NCBI RefSeq assembly: GCF_000733845.1 | Contig: NZ_JPOI01000001.1 | Location: 3,325,116 to 3,389,115, forward strand | Direction of reading: 5' to 3' | Source of the DNA: Geobacillus vulcani PSS1 | Lineage (GTDB): Bacteria > Bacillota > Bacilli > Bacillales > Anoxybacillaceae | Length of the DNA stretch: 64,000 bases | Shown here: piece by piece, positions 1-8,686 of the stretch | Position numbering within the stretch: position 1 is the stretch's first letter | Layout of the letters: each line of letters starts with the position of its first letter | Made by a program: the position numbers and the translations under genes | Notes under the pieces: generated by a model | Told to the model about the DNA's origin: nothing | Database searches by the model: none | Seen by the model: only the letters and a program-made list of their open reading frames with translations

Positions 1-129
1 CGACAAACGGGAGAGCAAATATTCGCTATGGCCGCCGCCGCCCAACGTACAATCGACGTATATGCCGTCCGGGCGGATGTTCAACCCATCGACCGCCTCT
101 TTCAGCAGCACTGTTGTATGTCGAAACAC
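1..129 (-). CDS. rsmH: 16S rRNA (cytosine-N4) methyltransferase RsmH, N-terminal 43 codons
   Basis: Only the start of the gene is in the window. Read on the minus strand from a GTG at 127-129, it begins [17 protein letters not shown] and continues through [12 protein letters not shown], the SAM-binding glycine motif of RsmH (MraW). RsmH methylates C1402 of 16S rRNA and normally opens the dcw division and cell-wall cluster. A ribosome site AAGGTGGTGG lies a few bases before the GTG and decides this start. The gene usually before it, mraZ, is not present here: bshC ends at 408 with its own terminator. Confidence 0.9.
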   Translation of the reverse strand, partial: MFRHTTVLLKEAVDGLNIRPDGIYVDCTLGGGGHSEYLLSRLS

Positions 130-187
130 ATGTCCACCACCTTCGTTGCTTCCAACCACACTCACATCGGCCAGTGGCCGCCTTCTT

Positions 188-193
188 ATTATA
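188..193 (-). promoter_or_regulatory. -10 box (TATAAT) ahead of rsmH
   Basis: A perfect TATAAT on the minus strand lies about 60 bases before the rsmH start, in an A/T-rich stretch. I see no good -35 hexamer at 16-18 bases. It is the only promoter-like signal between the bshC terminator and rsmH, so it may start dcw transcription here in the absence of mraZ. Confidence 0.35.
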
Positions 194-344
194 TCGCAAA
201 GATGGACAAAATTTTAGCTTTTTTTGTAAAAAAACGTCCTTTTTTGTTTCTTTTTGTCGGACAGGCCAATCACGGCCATCCTGGCGGCTTCACCCCTTTA
301 CTTTGATTTCCATTTAATAACCATTGTTTTTTTACAATTCATTT

Positions 345-378
345 CACAAAAAAGAAAATCCTGCTCAAAGCAGGATGT
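345..378 (-). terminator. Rho-independent terminator after bshC
   Basis: The stem ATCCTGC / GCAGGAT with a 5-base loop is followed on the minus strand by a T-rich run. It lies about 30 bases past the bshC stop and separates bshC from rsmH. Confidence 0.8.
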
Positions 379-407
379 TTCTTTTCGACTTTTTCTTTGA
401 AAAAGCC

Positions 408-2036
408 TCACATATATACAATTTTATGCATTCCGTTGCTAGGACTGCGAATAGCCAAAAGTTTTTCTACAAAATCAAATCCGTAGCGGTTGATGTAATA
501 AAACACGTTCCAAACTCGCTCCTGGAGCGCGCCGTTCGGCCGAAGCGACGTCTCGATGCGCCAAAATTTCCGCCATTCCGTCTCATGTTTGCGCAACAGC
601 GACCGCTCAAATGCGTGCTGAAGAAACTCGATTTGCGCCTGAATGATGGCGGCATTTTTCGCCACCAATCTCTCCAATCCGCGGTCGATCGCCACCCCAA
701 GCTCACGGAGCGGACGGTGGGCCGCGTCAATGTCCGCCTTCGCTTTGGAAAACGCCGAAGCAAGAGGCGCTTGGGTGGTCGTCTCCCGCCACTTCCGCTT
801 GGCTTCATCAAGCCGCCCGTTCAGTACGTCAGCCACCTCAAGTCCGATATCGGATAGGTCGGTTTGCAGCGAACGGCTGACGATCGTCGCCTGCAGGCGC
901 GGCACGACCGGCGGCATTTCTAGGCCGAAAAGCGGAAACGCCTCTTTCAATTCCGCCCAATAAGCAATCTCCCCCGGGCCGGCAATGAAAGCGAGCGTCG
1001 GCAACAAATACTCTTGCATGAGCGGGCGGGTGACGACATTGTTGCTGAAACAGGCCGGATTCGTTTCGGCAAGCTCAAGCAGCTCTTCTCTTGTCCAAAC
1101 GAGAGTTCCCGCTTTATTGCGAAACAGGCCGCGCTCCTCATCATACTGCAAAAGCGAACGTTCACGGCCGTCGTAATAAAACAAGTTGGCCGCATCGGAC
1201 CCGATTTCAATCAGCGGCGCATATCCGAGCGCGCGCAGCGCCTCTTGCTGAGCGAGCACCGCAGCCGTCACGTCGCGATGGCGTTCAATGAGCGCAGCGA
1301 AAAAGCGGCGCTCAAGCGGCCGCACCGCCGCATCGCCAGCGTTCAACACAACTAGGCCGTGATCAGCGAACAACCGAAGCACAATGGCGGCAAAAAAGTC
1401 GACAAACGTGCGCCCCTCATCAAGACACGATGACAAAAAGGAGAGCAGCTCATTCGTCACATCCGTTTCCCCATACGTTTTGACGACGCGCTCGATCCAC
1501 TCTTTCGCAGCCATCCAATCCAGCGGTACATCGGCAGCCATCCGCTTCTCATTCGTTTTATGTGGGTACGCCGCTTTTTTTACTTCTCCTTCCTCAATGA
1601 CATAGACATGATCGATTTCCGCGATGTCATGATCTTCGCCGGCGATCCAAAACAGCGGCACGACCGGCACACCCAGTTTCCGCTCCTGCTCTTTGGCAAG
1701 CTGGATGATGGTGATGATCTTATAAATCGTATACAGCGGCCCAGTCAACAGCCCGGCTTGCTGCCCGCCGACAATGACGACGCTTCGCTCATCGCGCAGC
1801 TTGTCGATATTGGCCATCGTGGCTGGACTCGCAAAAAAGCGGCGGTGGTAGGCGTGCAAGTAGTCGGCCAGCCCGCGCCGATCATACGTTCTTCTTTGCA
1901 AATGCGACAACCGCCGGCAAAACGCCTCATCATCCGTCCAGGCATAGGCAAAACCACTCTCGATGGGAAACACGCCGGCTATGTAATCAGCCGCCAGCTT
2001 CGTTGCCGCCGGCAGCGGAATCTCGCGAACGTCCAT
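408..2036 (-). CDS. bshC: Bacillithiol biosynthesis cysteine-adding enzyme BshC
   Basis: Encodes 542 residues, the usual BshC length. BshC adds cysteine to glucosaminyl-malate in the last step of bacillithiol synthesis, the main low-molecular-weight thiol of Bacillaceae. The protein has the family's Rossmann-like N-terminal part (VVIVGGQQAGLLTGPLYT near residue 95) and a charged, helical C-terminal coiled-coil region rich in K, R and E. The start chosen is the ATG giving MDVREIPLP, because AGGAAAGGG lies about 9 bases upstream; an ATG 11 codons earlier has no comparable site. The gene is last in a minus-strand run after panE and a DUF3397 gene. Confidence 0.93.
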   Translation of the reverse strand: MDVREIPLPAATKLAADYIAGVFPIESGFAYAWTDDEAFCRRLSHLQRRTYDRRGLADYLHAYHRRFFASPATMANIDKLRDERSVVIVGGQQAGLLTGPLYTIYKIITIIQLAKEQERKLGVPVVPLFWIAGEDHDIAEIDHVYVIEEGEVKKAAYPHKTNEKRMAADVPLDWMAAKEWIERVVKTYGETDVTNELLSFLSSCLDEGRTFVDFFAAIVLRLFADHGLVVLNAGDAAVRPLERRFFAALIERHRDVTAAVLAQQEALRALGYAPLIEIGSDAANLFYYDGRERSLLQYDEERGLFRNKAGTLVWTREELLELAETNPACFSNNVVTRPLMQEYLLPTLAFIAGPGEIAYWAELKEAFPLFGLEMPPVVPRLQATIVSRSLQTDLSDIGLEVADVLNGRLDEAKRKWRETTTQAPLASAFSKAKADIDAAHRPLRELGVAIDRGLERLVAKNAAIIQAQIEFLQHAFERSLLRKHETEWRKFWRIETSLRPNGALQERVWNVFYYINRYGFDFVEKLLAIRSPSNGMHKIVYM

Positions 2037-2117
2037 GGCGAAAACTCCCTTTCCTATGTATTCTTTCATGAGTATAGCACGTTTGGCCCCGAGAGAAAAA
2101 AGGCTTGCTCGGCCGCT

Positions 2118-2504
2118 CTAAAGGCTCATAGCAACGCGCATGGCCATGCCGTATACAAGCAACCCGGCGTAAAGGGAGGCAAAAATGAGAAAACTCGCCC
2201 GCCAAAAGACGCGGAACACCGTCCGCAAACGAAAGTCCGCTTTTGTCCGCCAATAGCCAAGCGCGATCGCCGCGTGCAGACCAAACAAAAAGAGAAGAAG
2301 AGGAACGAAGTACGATTTTCCAAACAACACGGCGAGCAAAAAATAGACAGCAGCAATGAAAAAGGCAGTCGCGGCGTTGACCGCGGCGTAAAACGCTGCC
2401 CGCTTCCGCCTGCTGACCAAGCGTGCTCCGAAGTAGACGAGCAAAAACAGCAGAAGCGGCGCGGTCACAAACGTCGCCAGCATCGAAGCGAGCCAATCAC
2501 CCAT
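2118..2504 (-). CDS. DUF3397 family membrane protein
   Basis: A 128-residue protein with four likely membrane helices (about residues 8-26, 38-60, 66-82 and 103-125) separated by short basic loops. It resembles the DUF3397 family found next to panE and bshC in Bacillaceae; its function is unknown. Its ATG overlaps the end of panE by 8 bases (ATGGGTGA), so the two are translationally coupled, and bshC follows 81 bases later. Confidence 0.75.
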   Translation of the reverse strand: MGDWLASMLATFVTAPLLLFLLVYFGARLVSRRKRAAFYAAVNAATAFFIAAVYFLLAVLFGKSYFVPLLLFLFGLHAAIALGYWRTKADFRLRTVFRVFWRASFLIFASLYAGLLVYGMAMRVAMSL

Positions 2505-3390
2505 CCGCCTCTCCCCCTTCCTTCCCTTTCACCGCGGAAAAGACAAAGCGGACGACCGGCAGCGCAACGCCGCGCGCCTCCCCTTGTTTCAACACATAGC
2601 CCAAAATGGCGTCAATCTCCGTCCGGCGCCCGTTCGCTAAGTCCATATACATCGACGAATAGTTGTCTGCTGTTTTTTGGCATATGCGGACGACGCGCTC
2701 CCACGCCCGATTAGCGTCTTTAAGCGGCAGCACGTGCTGCACCTCATCAAACAGTTGCCTCATCATATCGCGGTACGAAGCCGTCTCTAGCAACGCCCCG
2801 TTTTTCACTTGCAATAGAGCGGTGAGCGGATTGATGACGGCGTTGACGACAAGCTTGTCCACAAGAATGCGCTCCCAATCGTCCGCCCATTCAATCGGAA
2901 AGCCGCGCTCCCCTTCCCGAAGCTCCCGAGCGTCGCCAAGTGAACCATAGCGGGAAGCAAGTGTCAGCTTTCCGACGCCCGTATGCGCCACCGTCCGATC
3001 ATCCAGCCTCATGGCGCCATGCTCCACGACGCCGACGAGAACATTTTTGTCAGCAAACACCGTCAACTGCTCGAGATGCCCCATGCCGTTTTGCAAAAAA
3101 ACGAGCGTACGAACGCGGCGAAACGCGTCGATTTGCGCACAGACGGAAGCGAGATCGTACTGTTTGACGGTCACAAACACGAGCCGCTCGTCCAGCTCCG
3201 CCCCGGCAAACGGCTGCGCGCGCACCGCCACGACCGAGGTTTCGCCCTCTTTTTTCAGCGCCACTCCATGCTCGGCAAGCTGCCTTGCTTGGGACGGACG
3301 CCTCGTATAGACCGTCACCTCATGGCGCCGCCCAAGATAAGCGGCGAGCAGCAATCCGACTGCTCCGCCGCCGACAATCCCGATGTTCAC
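2497..3390 (-). CDS. panE: 2-dehydropantoate 2-reductase
   Basis: A 297-residue NADPH-dependent reductase that makes pantoate for coenzyme A synthesis. The N-terminus VNIGIVGGGAVGLLLAAYLG is a Rossmann GxGxxG dinucleotide site; further on are FLQNGMGHLE and the helical C-terminal domain with DKLVVNAVINPLTALL, typical of ApbA/PanE. The GTG at 3388-3390 is chosen because the family begins right at the IGIVGGG strand and a G-rich site (GGGGGAG) precedes it. An upstream ATG at 3417 would add nine residues. It corresponds to B. subtilis ylbQ. Confidence 0.88.
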   Translation of the reverse strand: MNIGIVGGGAVGLLLAAYLGRRHEVTVYTRRPSQARQLAEHGVALKKEGETSVVAVRAQPFAGAELDERLVFVTVKQYDLASVCAQIDAFRRVRTLVFLQNGMGHLEQLTVFADKNVLVGVVEHGAMRLDDRTVAHTGVGKLTLASRYGSLGDARELREGERGFPIEWADDWERILVDKLVVNAVINPLTALLQVKNGALLETASYRDMMRQLFDEVQHVLPLKDANRAWERVVRICQKTADNYSSMYMDLANGRRTEIDAILGYVLKQGEARGVALPVVRFVFSAVKGKEGGEADG

Positions 3391-3460
3391 CCCTTCTCCC
3401 CCGCTTTCTTGCAACATGGCGTTAGCCTTATTTTAGCAGAGATCTTCTTCTTCCGTTAAG

Positions 3461-3484
3461 AAAAAAAGCCGGCGAAAAGCCAGC
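3461..3484 (-). terminator. Terminator after the RsfA-type regulator
   Basis: The stem GCTGGC / GCCGGC (one G-U pair) with a 5-base loop and a following run of seven T on the minus strand lies just past the regulator's stop at 3487. Confidence 0.7.
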
Positions 3485-3486
3485 CC

Positions 3487-4065
3487 TTACCCTCCGTCGG
3501 CGCCTTCAGCCACTGCATTCGCCGCTGGTTTCCCGCTGTCTGTCACCATTTTGCGCGCCCGCTCCATAATGGAAAGCAGCGTTTTATACTCCTCCTGGAT
3601 GGCAGCCAGTTGTTTTTGCAACGCTTCTTTTTCCATTTGCAACTTCGTCACCATTTGCTGCAGCTGCTCCATATCGTTTTTGAGCGCGCGGTTTTCATCG
3701 GCCGTCCGTCGGGCGTCACGCGCCTTTTGCTCCTCAGCTTGCAAAAAGGCCAGCACTTCCGTCCATGACAAATGGCTTTTGACTGCCGTTTCCACCTTCG
3801 TCTGCCCCTCGCTTTCCTTTGCGGATGCGTTTTCTTTTTTTCGCATCTTCCGTTCTTGCTTGGCTTGCTCGATCTCCTCCTTGTACTGCTTGCGAACGCA
3901 CGAATTCCAGCGAAATCCACACGCCGCGGCTGTCCGCGACAAGCGCCGCCCGACTTCAGCAAACGCCTCCAGCTGGGTGCCGCCTTCGCGAATATACTGA
4001 AGCACGACATTCGCTAACAACTCATCCTCTTCTTTCGTCCATGCGTCTTGACGCACCCCCGTCAT
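3487..4065 (-). CDS. ylbO: RsfA family sporulation transcription regulator (YlbO-like)
   Basis: A 192-residue protein. The first 65 residues form a Myb/SANT-like DNA-binding domain ([19 protein letters not shown], then [15 protein letters not shown]), which is the RsfA signature. A K/E-rich linker follows, then a long coiled coil at about 115-175. RsfA in B. subtilis tunes sigma-F-dependent genes in the forespore, and YlbO is its paralogue at this locus. The start ATG has GGGGGGAAGGGG directly upstream. The position between panE and the rpmF region matches B. subtilis. Confidence 0.85.
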   Translation of the reverse strand: MTGVRQDAWTKEEDELLANVVLQYIREGGTQLEAFAEVGRRLSRTAAACGFRWNSCVRKQYKEEIEQAKQERKMRKKENASAKESEGQTKVETAVKSHLSWTEVLAFLQAEEQKARDARRTADENRALKNDMEQLQQMVTKLQMEKEALQKQLAAIQEEYKTLLSIMERARKMVTDSGKPAANAVAEGADGG

Positions 4066-4133
4066 CCCCTTCCCCCCTTATCGCCGCTTTGTCATTATAT
4101 GTATGCGGCTAGTAGAAACGGTAGAAGGAAAAA

Positions 4134-4889
4134 TTACTTCTTACGCAAAAAAAGACGCAATGCCTGTTCATGTTCGGCCGACCCCCACAGCTCGGCGCAA
4201 CGGGCGATCTCGGCGAAAAACTGCTCGCGAAACCAAGCGGTTCGCCATTTTTCGCCGGCTGTGGCCTTATATGCCTGCAAGACGGAAAGCGGCCGCTCTG
4301 CATATGACGCCAGCCGTTCGCGCCATTGTTCCCGCCAATGTTCGGCTGGTAGGATAGCGTCAACCCAACCGCACGCTTCCATCGCCTCCACCGTCATGGG
4401 CTCGGCACGCAACAATAAGTCAAGCACCCGCCCGTACGGAAGTTTGGCAAACAGCATCGACGCTCCTCCCCAGCCGGTCGTAATGCCAAGTCGGCCTTGT
4501 ACAAATCCGATCCGGCTTCCTTCTTTGGCAAAGCGAAAATCGCAAGCAGTCGCCAACTCGCAGCCGCCCCCCATCGCCGTTCCATTGACAAGGGCGGCCG
4601 TCGGCTTCGGAAACGTCAGCAGCCTGTACAGCAGCTCTCCCATGCGCATGAGCATCTGTCTTGCCTCCGTGCCGCGCAAATGCCCAAACTCGCTCAAATC
4701 GCCGCCGGAACAAAACGCTTCGCTGCCAGAGCCAGTAATGGCGAACACTTTCACTTGTGGATCAGTCGCCGCCTGTTCCATCGCCTCCTCAAGCGCCTCC
4801 ATCACGGCAAAATTGATCGCATTCCGTTTCTCTGGACGGCAAATTGTAAACAGCGCAATGCCGTCATGATGCTCCAACCTTGCTTCCAT
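4134..4889 (-). CDS. Enoyl-CoA hydratase/isomerase family protein
   Basis: A 251-residue crotonase-fold protein. The oxyanion-hole regions are visible: ITGSGSEAFCSGGDL near residue 52 and NGTAMGGGCELATACDF near residue 103. Enzymes of this family hydrate or isomerise enoyl-CoA thioesters, but the exact substrate cannot be read from sequence. The ribosome site AAGGAG lies 9 bases before the ATG. B. subtilis has an acetyltransferase (ylbP) near this position, so the gene content differs here. No acyl-CoA partner genes are adjacent. Confidence 0.8.
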   Translation of the reverse strand: MEARLEHHDGIALFTICRPEKRNAINFAVMEALEEAMEQAATDPQVKVFAITGSGSEAFCSGGDLSEFGHLRGTEARQMLMRMGELLYRLLTFPKPTAALVNGTAMGGGCELATACDFRFAKEGSRIGFVQGRLGITTGWGGASMLFAKLPYGRVLDLLLRAEPMTVEAMEACGWVDAILPAEHWREQWRERLASYAERPLSVLQAYKATAGEKWRTAWFREQFFAEIARCAELWGSAEHEQALRLFLRKK

Positions 4890-5257
4890 CAGCGCGTCTC
4901 TCCTTTCTTCATCAATGAATTGGGCGCGGGCTCTTCAATTTCCTGCCTCACGACGAAAAAAACTGCCGCCTGGACGAATGGCGTTGATTTTTTTGCAGAC
5001 CAAACGTGTAGATGAGCCAATAAAAACCAGTTGGGAAGGCTCTGTTTCTCAGCTTTTCTGCTGTGGTCGGCAAGCGTCCGCCTGCCGGCTGGGCATATGA
5101 CGGCATGCCCTCCTCGAACAAGAACGCTTTATGGGCAAACGCCATTTTCCCGCCGGTGTTCTTGTTCGAGGAAAGAGGCAGAAACACTTGTGTTCAGCCA
5201 TATGATTCTCTGTTTTTTAGTAAAATAATGGATCATCAACACTCGTGTTTGCAGACA
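4890..5257. other. Gene-free spacer with a 15-bp inverted repeat
   Basis: No supported gene between the enoyl-CoA hydratase and the rpmF terminator. The clearest structure is a perfect inverted repeat, TCCTCGAACAAGAAC at 5111-5125 and its complement at 5158-5172, with a 32-base loop. The minus strand carries an open frame of 79 codons from 5187, but it has no ribosome site and runs through the repeat, so I do not call it. The block may be a dispersed structured repeat. Confidence 0.45.
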
Positions 5258-5290
5258 ATCAAAAAGGCTGTCCTGTTTTCGGACAGCCTG
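5258..5290 (-). terminator. Terminator after rpmF
   Basis: A strong stem AGGCTGTCC / GGACAGCCT with a 6-base loop followed by TTTTT on the minus strand, 18 bases past the rpmF stop. Confidence 0.85.
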
Positions 5291-5307
5291 TCGTTCGATG
5301 TCGGCCA

Positions 5308-5481
5308 TTATTTGTTGACGACATCTCTTCCTTTGTATGTTCCGCATGCTTTGCAGACGCGGTGCGCCAATTTCCATTCACCGCAGTTCGGGCATTGCAC
5401 CATGCCTGGCACTTGCAGTTTAAAGTGCGTACGGCGCAGCCGTTTTCTCGTTTTCGATGTTCTTCTAAAAGGTACTGCCAT
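5308..5481 (-). CDS. rpmF: 50S ribosomal protein L32
   Basis: A 57-residue protein beginning [17 protein letters not shown], with a zinc ribbon CPNC...CKAC, so this is the zinc-binding form of L32. The start is fixed by AAGGAGGTG a few bases upstream; an open frame runs 13 codons further back but is not needed. It follows ylbN (DUF177/YceD) in the same direction, the common rRNA-processing and L32 pairing, and ends in a strong terminator. Confidence 0.97.
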   Translation of the reverse strand: MAVPFRRTSKTRKRLRRTHFKLQVPGMVQCPNCGEWKLAHRVCKACGTYKGRDVVNK

Positions 5482-5624
5482 CATTCCCACCTCCTTGTCG
5501 GGCGCATTGAGCATATCCATGCCGGTGGATCAATCAGCCCCGAGGCCGCCGTCCGCCGGCACACAAGGCGGCTGCCGGACGGTGCGCAATATTTGCGCCA
5601 TCGGCCGGCAACGCCGACTCACGA

Positions 5625-6164
5625 TCATTCGTCTCGTTTTTCCTCGAAAAACTTGGCCAGCCCTGCAAGGCGAGGATCTACTTTCTTTTCCCGCTCTTGC
5701 ATCGCTTTCTCCCATTCTTCTTCCGACAGAACGTCCCATCCTTCGCCATGTTGCGGCGCTCCGCCGGCAACCGGTCCTTCAGCGATAAGCTGCAACGGAA
5801 TTTCAAGCAAAATCAACTCGCGGATGATGGGATTCAAATCAATCGTGTCCCCCGCCACCATATGGGTGTCCTCATCGGTCTTCACAATGCCGCTGCCATC
5901 CGCAAAAAACGTCTCCGTCGTCTGAATGGAAAACGGATACGTCACATCGACAAGCGTCCGCGAACAAGGCAACACCATCGTTCCGGACAACGTCAAATGA
6001 AACGTGAATTTTGTCGATCCGACATCCGCTTTTCCTCGGACATGCACCGGCGAAATATCGCGGATCAACGTGTCAATTTGTTTTAAATCGGACACATCGA
6101 CTGTCTCATCAATCGCCATTTCCTTATGTTGAAAACGGCGAAGCTGTTGGACCGTCCATTTCAT
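5625..6164 (-). CDS. ylbN: YceD family protein (DUF177), 23S rRNA accumulation protein
   Basis: A 179-residue acidic protein of the YceD/DUF177 family, nearly always found directly before rpmF. In other bacteria and plants the family is linked to 23S rRNA accumulation. The core VRGKADVGSTKFTFHLTLSGTMVLPCSRTL matches the conserved central region, including the Cys of the CSR motif. The start ATG has GAGGTGATC upstream. It is driven by an excellent sigma-A promoter at 6191-6219 and forms an operon with rpmF. Confidence 0.87.
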   Translation of the reverse strand: MKWTVQQLRRFQHKEMAIDETVDVSDLKQIDTLIRDISPVHVRGKADVGSTKFTFHLTLSGTMVLPCSRTLVDVTYPFSIQTTETFFADGSGIVKTDEDTHMVAGDTIDLNPIIRELILLEIPLQLIAEGPVAGGAPQHGEGWDVLSEEEWEKAMQEREKKVDPRLAGLAKFFEEKRDE

Positions 6165-6190
6165 ATGATCACCTCAAGGCAACGAATAAA

Positions 6191-6219
6191 ATTATACGTT
6201 TCGTTTCTAGTTTTGTCAA
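6191..6219 (-). promoter_or_regulatory. Sigma-A promoter of ylbN-rpmF
   Basis: On the minus strand: TTGACA at 6219-6214, a 17-base spacer, then TATAAT at 6196-6191. Both hexamers match the consensus perfectly. The start of ylbN is about 27 bases past the -10 box. Confidence 0.9.
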
Positions 6220-6365
6220 TGTTTTTTCTTTACAACCACTCACTCCTTGGGAAAAGAACGGCATACTCCCATCATTTCCAAATGCCACTCCCAGCATGCA
6301 CGGTTGGCGCGCGGACAGCGGAAAACGGTCGGCCGCTTCGTTTTTTTTGATGTCCTCCCCACATG

Positions 6366-6393
6366 TTGCCGTTGATCTTCACCGTCGTATACT
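6366..6393 (+). promoter_or_regulatory. Possible promoter of tmcAL
   Basis: TTGCCG, a 16-base spacer and TATACT lie about 80 bases before the tmcAL start in the divergent spacer 6165-6473. The -35 box is weak. The rest of that spacer holds only the ylbN promoter and no gene. Confidence 0.4.
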
Positions 6394-6473
6394 CCATACT
6401 AAGTTCAGATAGAAATAGAGAGCCATTTCATTGCGGCCAAGCCGCGCGAATCGTCATGAAAGGAGCAAAAAAA

Positions 6474-7694
6474 GTGAAAGTCGTCGGCGTGATTGTGGAA
6501 TACAACCCGTTTCACAACGGTCATTTCCACCATTTGAACGAAACGAGGCGAAAGACAGGAGCGGACTGTTTGATCGCCGTCATGAGCGGAAACTTCTTGC
6601 AGCGCGGTGAGCCGGCCATCGTCTCCAAATGGGCGCGGGCGAAAATGGCGCTTGCCGCCGGCGTGGATGTGATCATCGAGCTGCCGTACGTCTTCGCTGT
6701 GCAAGCGGCTGAACAGTTCGCACATGGGGCGGTGCAGCTGCTTGCAGCCATCGGCTGCCAAGAGCTTTGCTTTGGCAGCGAATCGGGGGAAATTTCCGCT
6801 TTTTTATCCGCGGTGGAAACGTGGCTTGAACAGAAGGAAACGTTCGATTCCCTCATCCGCACCGGGCTGGCGCGCGGACAAAGCTTTCCGAAAGCCGCCG
6901 CTGAAGCGTGGCAAAAGTTCGACGCCGCTCCGCTTGATTTGTCGCAGCCAAACAACGTGCTTGGTTTTGCGTATGTGAAAGCCATTTGGCAAAACAAGCT
7001 GGCGATTATGCCGCGCACGATTCCGCGGCTGGCCGCCGGCTATCATGACGAATCATTTTCCCACCCGTCGATTGCGAGCGCCACCAGCCTGCGAAAAACA
7101 TTGCGACAAACCGGACAGCTTGAGTCGATCGCGGCATACGTTCCGCCCGCTGCGCTCGAACAACTCCGCCAATACCGGGAGACATACGGGCGCTTTCACG
7201 ATTGGGAAGTGTATTTTCCGCTCCTAAAATATCGGCTGTTGACCGCCACAGAGGCCGACTTGCGCCGCATCGCCGGCGTGGAGGAAGGGATTGAACACCG
7301 GCTGAAGCAACACATCCCCCACGCCGAAACGTTTGCCGCCTTCATCGCCGCTGTCAAAACGAAGCGATACACCTGGACAAGGCTGCAACGCCTATGCGCA
7401 CATGTGTTGACGAATTTCACAAAGGAGGAGCAGGCCAAAGCGGCCAACCCGACCTATATCCGGCTGCTCGGCATGAGTGAAACCGGCCGCCGCTACTTAA
7501 ATCAGGTGAAAAAAAGCGCCGCGCTCCCACTCGTCGCTAGAGCGTCCAAACTCAACGGCGACCCTCTTTATGAGCAAGAAAAAAGAGCGGCAGCTGTGTA
7601 CGCCGCCGCTTTTCCGGAGCCGCTCTACAGCGCCGTGCTGAAAGAAGAATACGCCACGGCGCCCATTTACGTTTCCGGCATCGAGCGCAAATAA
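6474..7694 (+). CDS. tmcAL: tRNA(Met) cytidine acetate ligase TmcAL
   Basis: A 406-residue enzyme that activates acetate with ATP and acetylates the wobble cytidine of elongator tRNA-Met (B. subtilis YlbM). The N-terminus [20 protein letters not shown] carries the nucleotidyltransferase HxGH-type site, followed by [12 protein letters not shown] and the KWARAKMAL segment. GTG at 6474 is used because AAAGGAG lies 7-8 bases before it and the family starts at this strand; an upstream ATG at 6363 would add 37 unlikely residues. Its 3' end overlaps convergent ylbL by 28 bases. Confidence 0.92.
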   Translation: MKVVGVIVEYNPFHNGHFHHLNETRRKTGADCLIAVMSGNFLQRGEPAIVSKWARAKMALAAGVDVIIELPYVFAVQAAEQFAHGAVQLLAAIGCQELCFGSESGEISAFLSAVETWLEQKETFDSLIRTGLARGQSFPKAAAEAWQKFDAAPLDLSQPNNVLGFAYVKAIWQNKLAIMPRTIPRLAAGYHDESFSHPSIASATSLRKTLRQTGQLESIAAYVPPAALEQLRQYRETYGRFHDWEVYFPLLKYRLLTATEADLRRIAGVEEGIEHRLKQHIPHAETFAAFIAAVKTKRYTWTRLQRLCAHVLTNFTKEEQAKAANPTYIRLLGMSETGRRYLNQVKKSAALPLVARASKLNGDPLYEQEKRAAAVYAAAFPEPLYSAVLKEEYATAPIYVSGIERK

Positions 7695-8686
7695 CGAACC
7701 GCCTCGTCAAACGTATCGACCGGGACGATTTTCATATGCGTCCCGATTTTTTTCGCCGTCCGCACCGCCTCGCGATAGTTCGACGTCGGCGCACCATGTT
7801 CGTTCGGCGCAAAAAACACCTCAGCTCCTTCGCGGTCAGCCGCCACGACTTTTTGCGAAATGCCGCCGATCGGGCCGACGTTTCCGTCAAGATCAATCGT
7901 TCCGGTGCCGGCAATTTTATGGCCTTTGGCAATATCTTCGGGAACGAGTTGATTGTAAATTTCCAAAGAAAACATGAGCCCAGCCGACGGTCCGCCGATT
8001 TGTTCGGAATCGACCTTGATGGGCGGATCGGTATGGACGTCATAATCCGTCATCGGCATGACCCCAAGGCCGACTTGATTCGGATGCTGCGGAAACGGCT
8101 TCAATGAAATCTCCGTCTCCTGTCGTTTCCCGCCGCGGATGAACGCAACGCGGACGCGGTCGCCCGCCTTTTTCCCTCGAATATAGTCGACCATTTGCTC
8201 CGATGTGCCGAGCGGCTTTCCGTCCAAGGCAACAATGCGGTCGCCGGTCTCTAGACGGCCGGCGGCCGGCATATCAGGGAGGACGCTCATGACATAAACG
8301 CCATGAGGTTCATACGACACCGGTTTTCCGGCGTGGCGATAAGCGACGATAATCGCCGCTTCCTTCGCCTGTTCCATGAGCTCAAGCTGACGCATCGTAT
8401 ATTCCTTGTCGCTCTCCCCTTCCTGCTTGATTTCCTCGACCGGATGCAGCTCATAAAACGGACGGATATGGGCGAGCAAATACGACACCACGTTCGCCCG
8501 CCCCATCCGCACCGTCGTAAGCATAAACGTTCCCTGATCGCGGTCGCCGTTTTCCACGTGAACGAGCGGCTTTAAACTTTGCGCGCTTCCCGGCATCGTC
8601 ACGTAATACGGCAGCTTCATAAAAATGAGCAAAAAGGTGAGGGCGGCGCCAAAGAAAAACAGGGCAATATACGTCCGTTTCTTCAT
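7667..8686 (-). CDS. ylbL: SepM/YlbL family PDZ-Lon membrane protease
   Basis: A 339-residue membrane-anchored serine protease. It has one N-terminal membrane helix (about residues 5-24), a PDZ domain around 115-190 ([23 protein letters not shown]) and a C-terminal Lon-type S16 domain with the catalytic Ser in GGPSAGLMF and Lys in [10 protein letters not shown]. SepM in streptococci trims a competence pheromone, and YlbL in B. subtilis acts with CtpA on the cell-division inhibitor YneA. The ATG at 8686 overlaps the ylbK stop as ATGA and has GGAAGGAG upstream. Confidence 0.9.
   Translation of the reverse strand: MKKRTYIALFFFGAALTFLLIFMKLPYYVTMPGSAQSLKPLVHVENGDRDQGTFMLTTVRMGRANVVSYLLAHIRPFYELHPVEEIKQEGESDKEYTMRQLELMEQAKEAAIIVAYRHAGKPVSYEPHGVYVMSVLPDMPAAGRLETGDRIVALDGKPLGTSEQMVDYIRGKKAGDRVRVAFIRGGKRQETEISLKPFPQHPNQVGLGVMPMTDYDVHTDPPIKVDSEQIGGPSAGLMFSLEIYNQLVPEDIAKGHKIAGTGTIDLDGNVGPIGGISQKVVAADREGAEVFFAPNEHGAPTSNYREAVRTAKKIGTHMKIVPVDTFDEAVRYLRSMPET

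Noticed and set aside
4948..5187. 79-codon minus-strand frame in the spacer before the enoyl-CoA hydratase
   Set aside because: No ribosome site, crosses the inverted repeat, and no recognisable domain.
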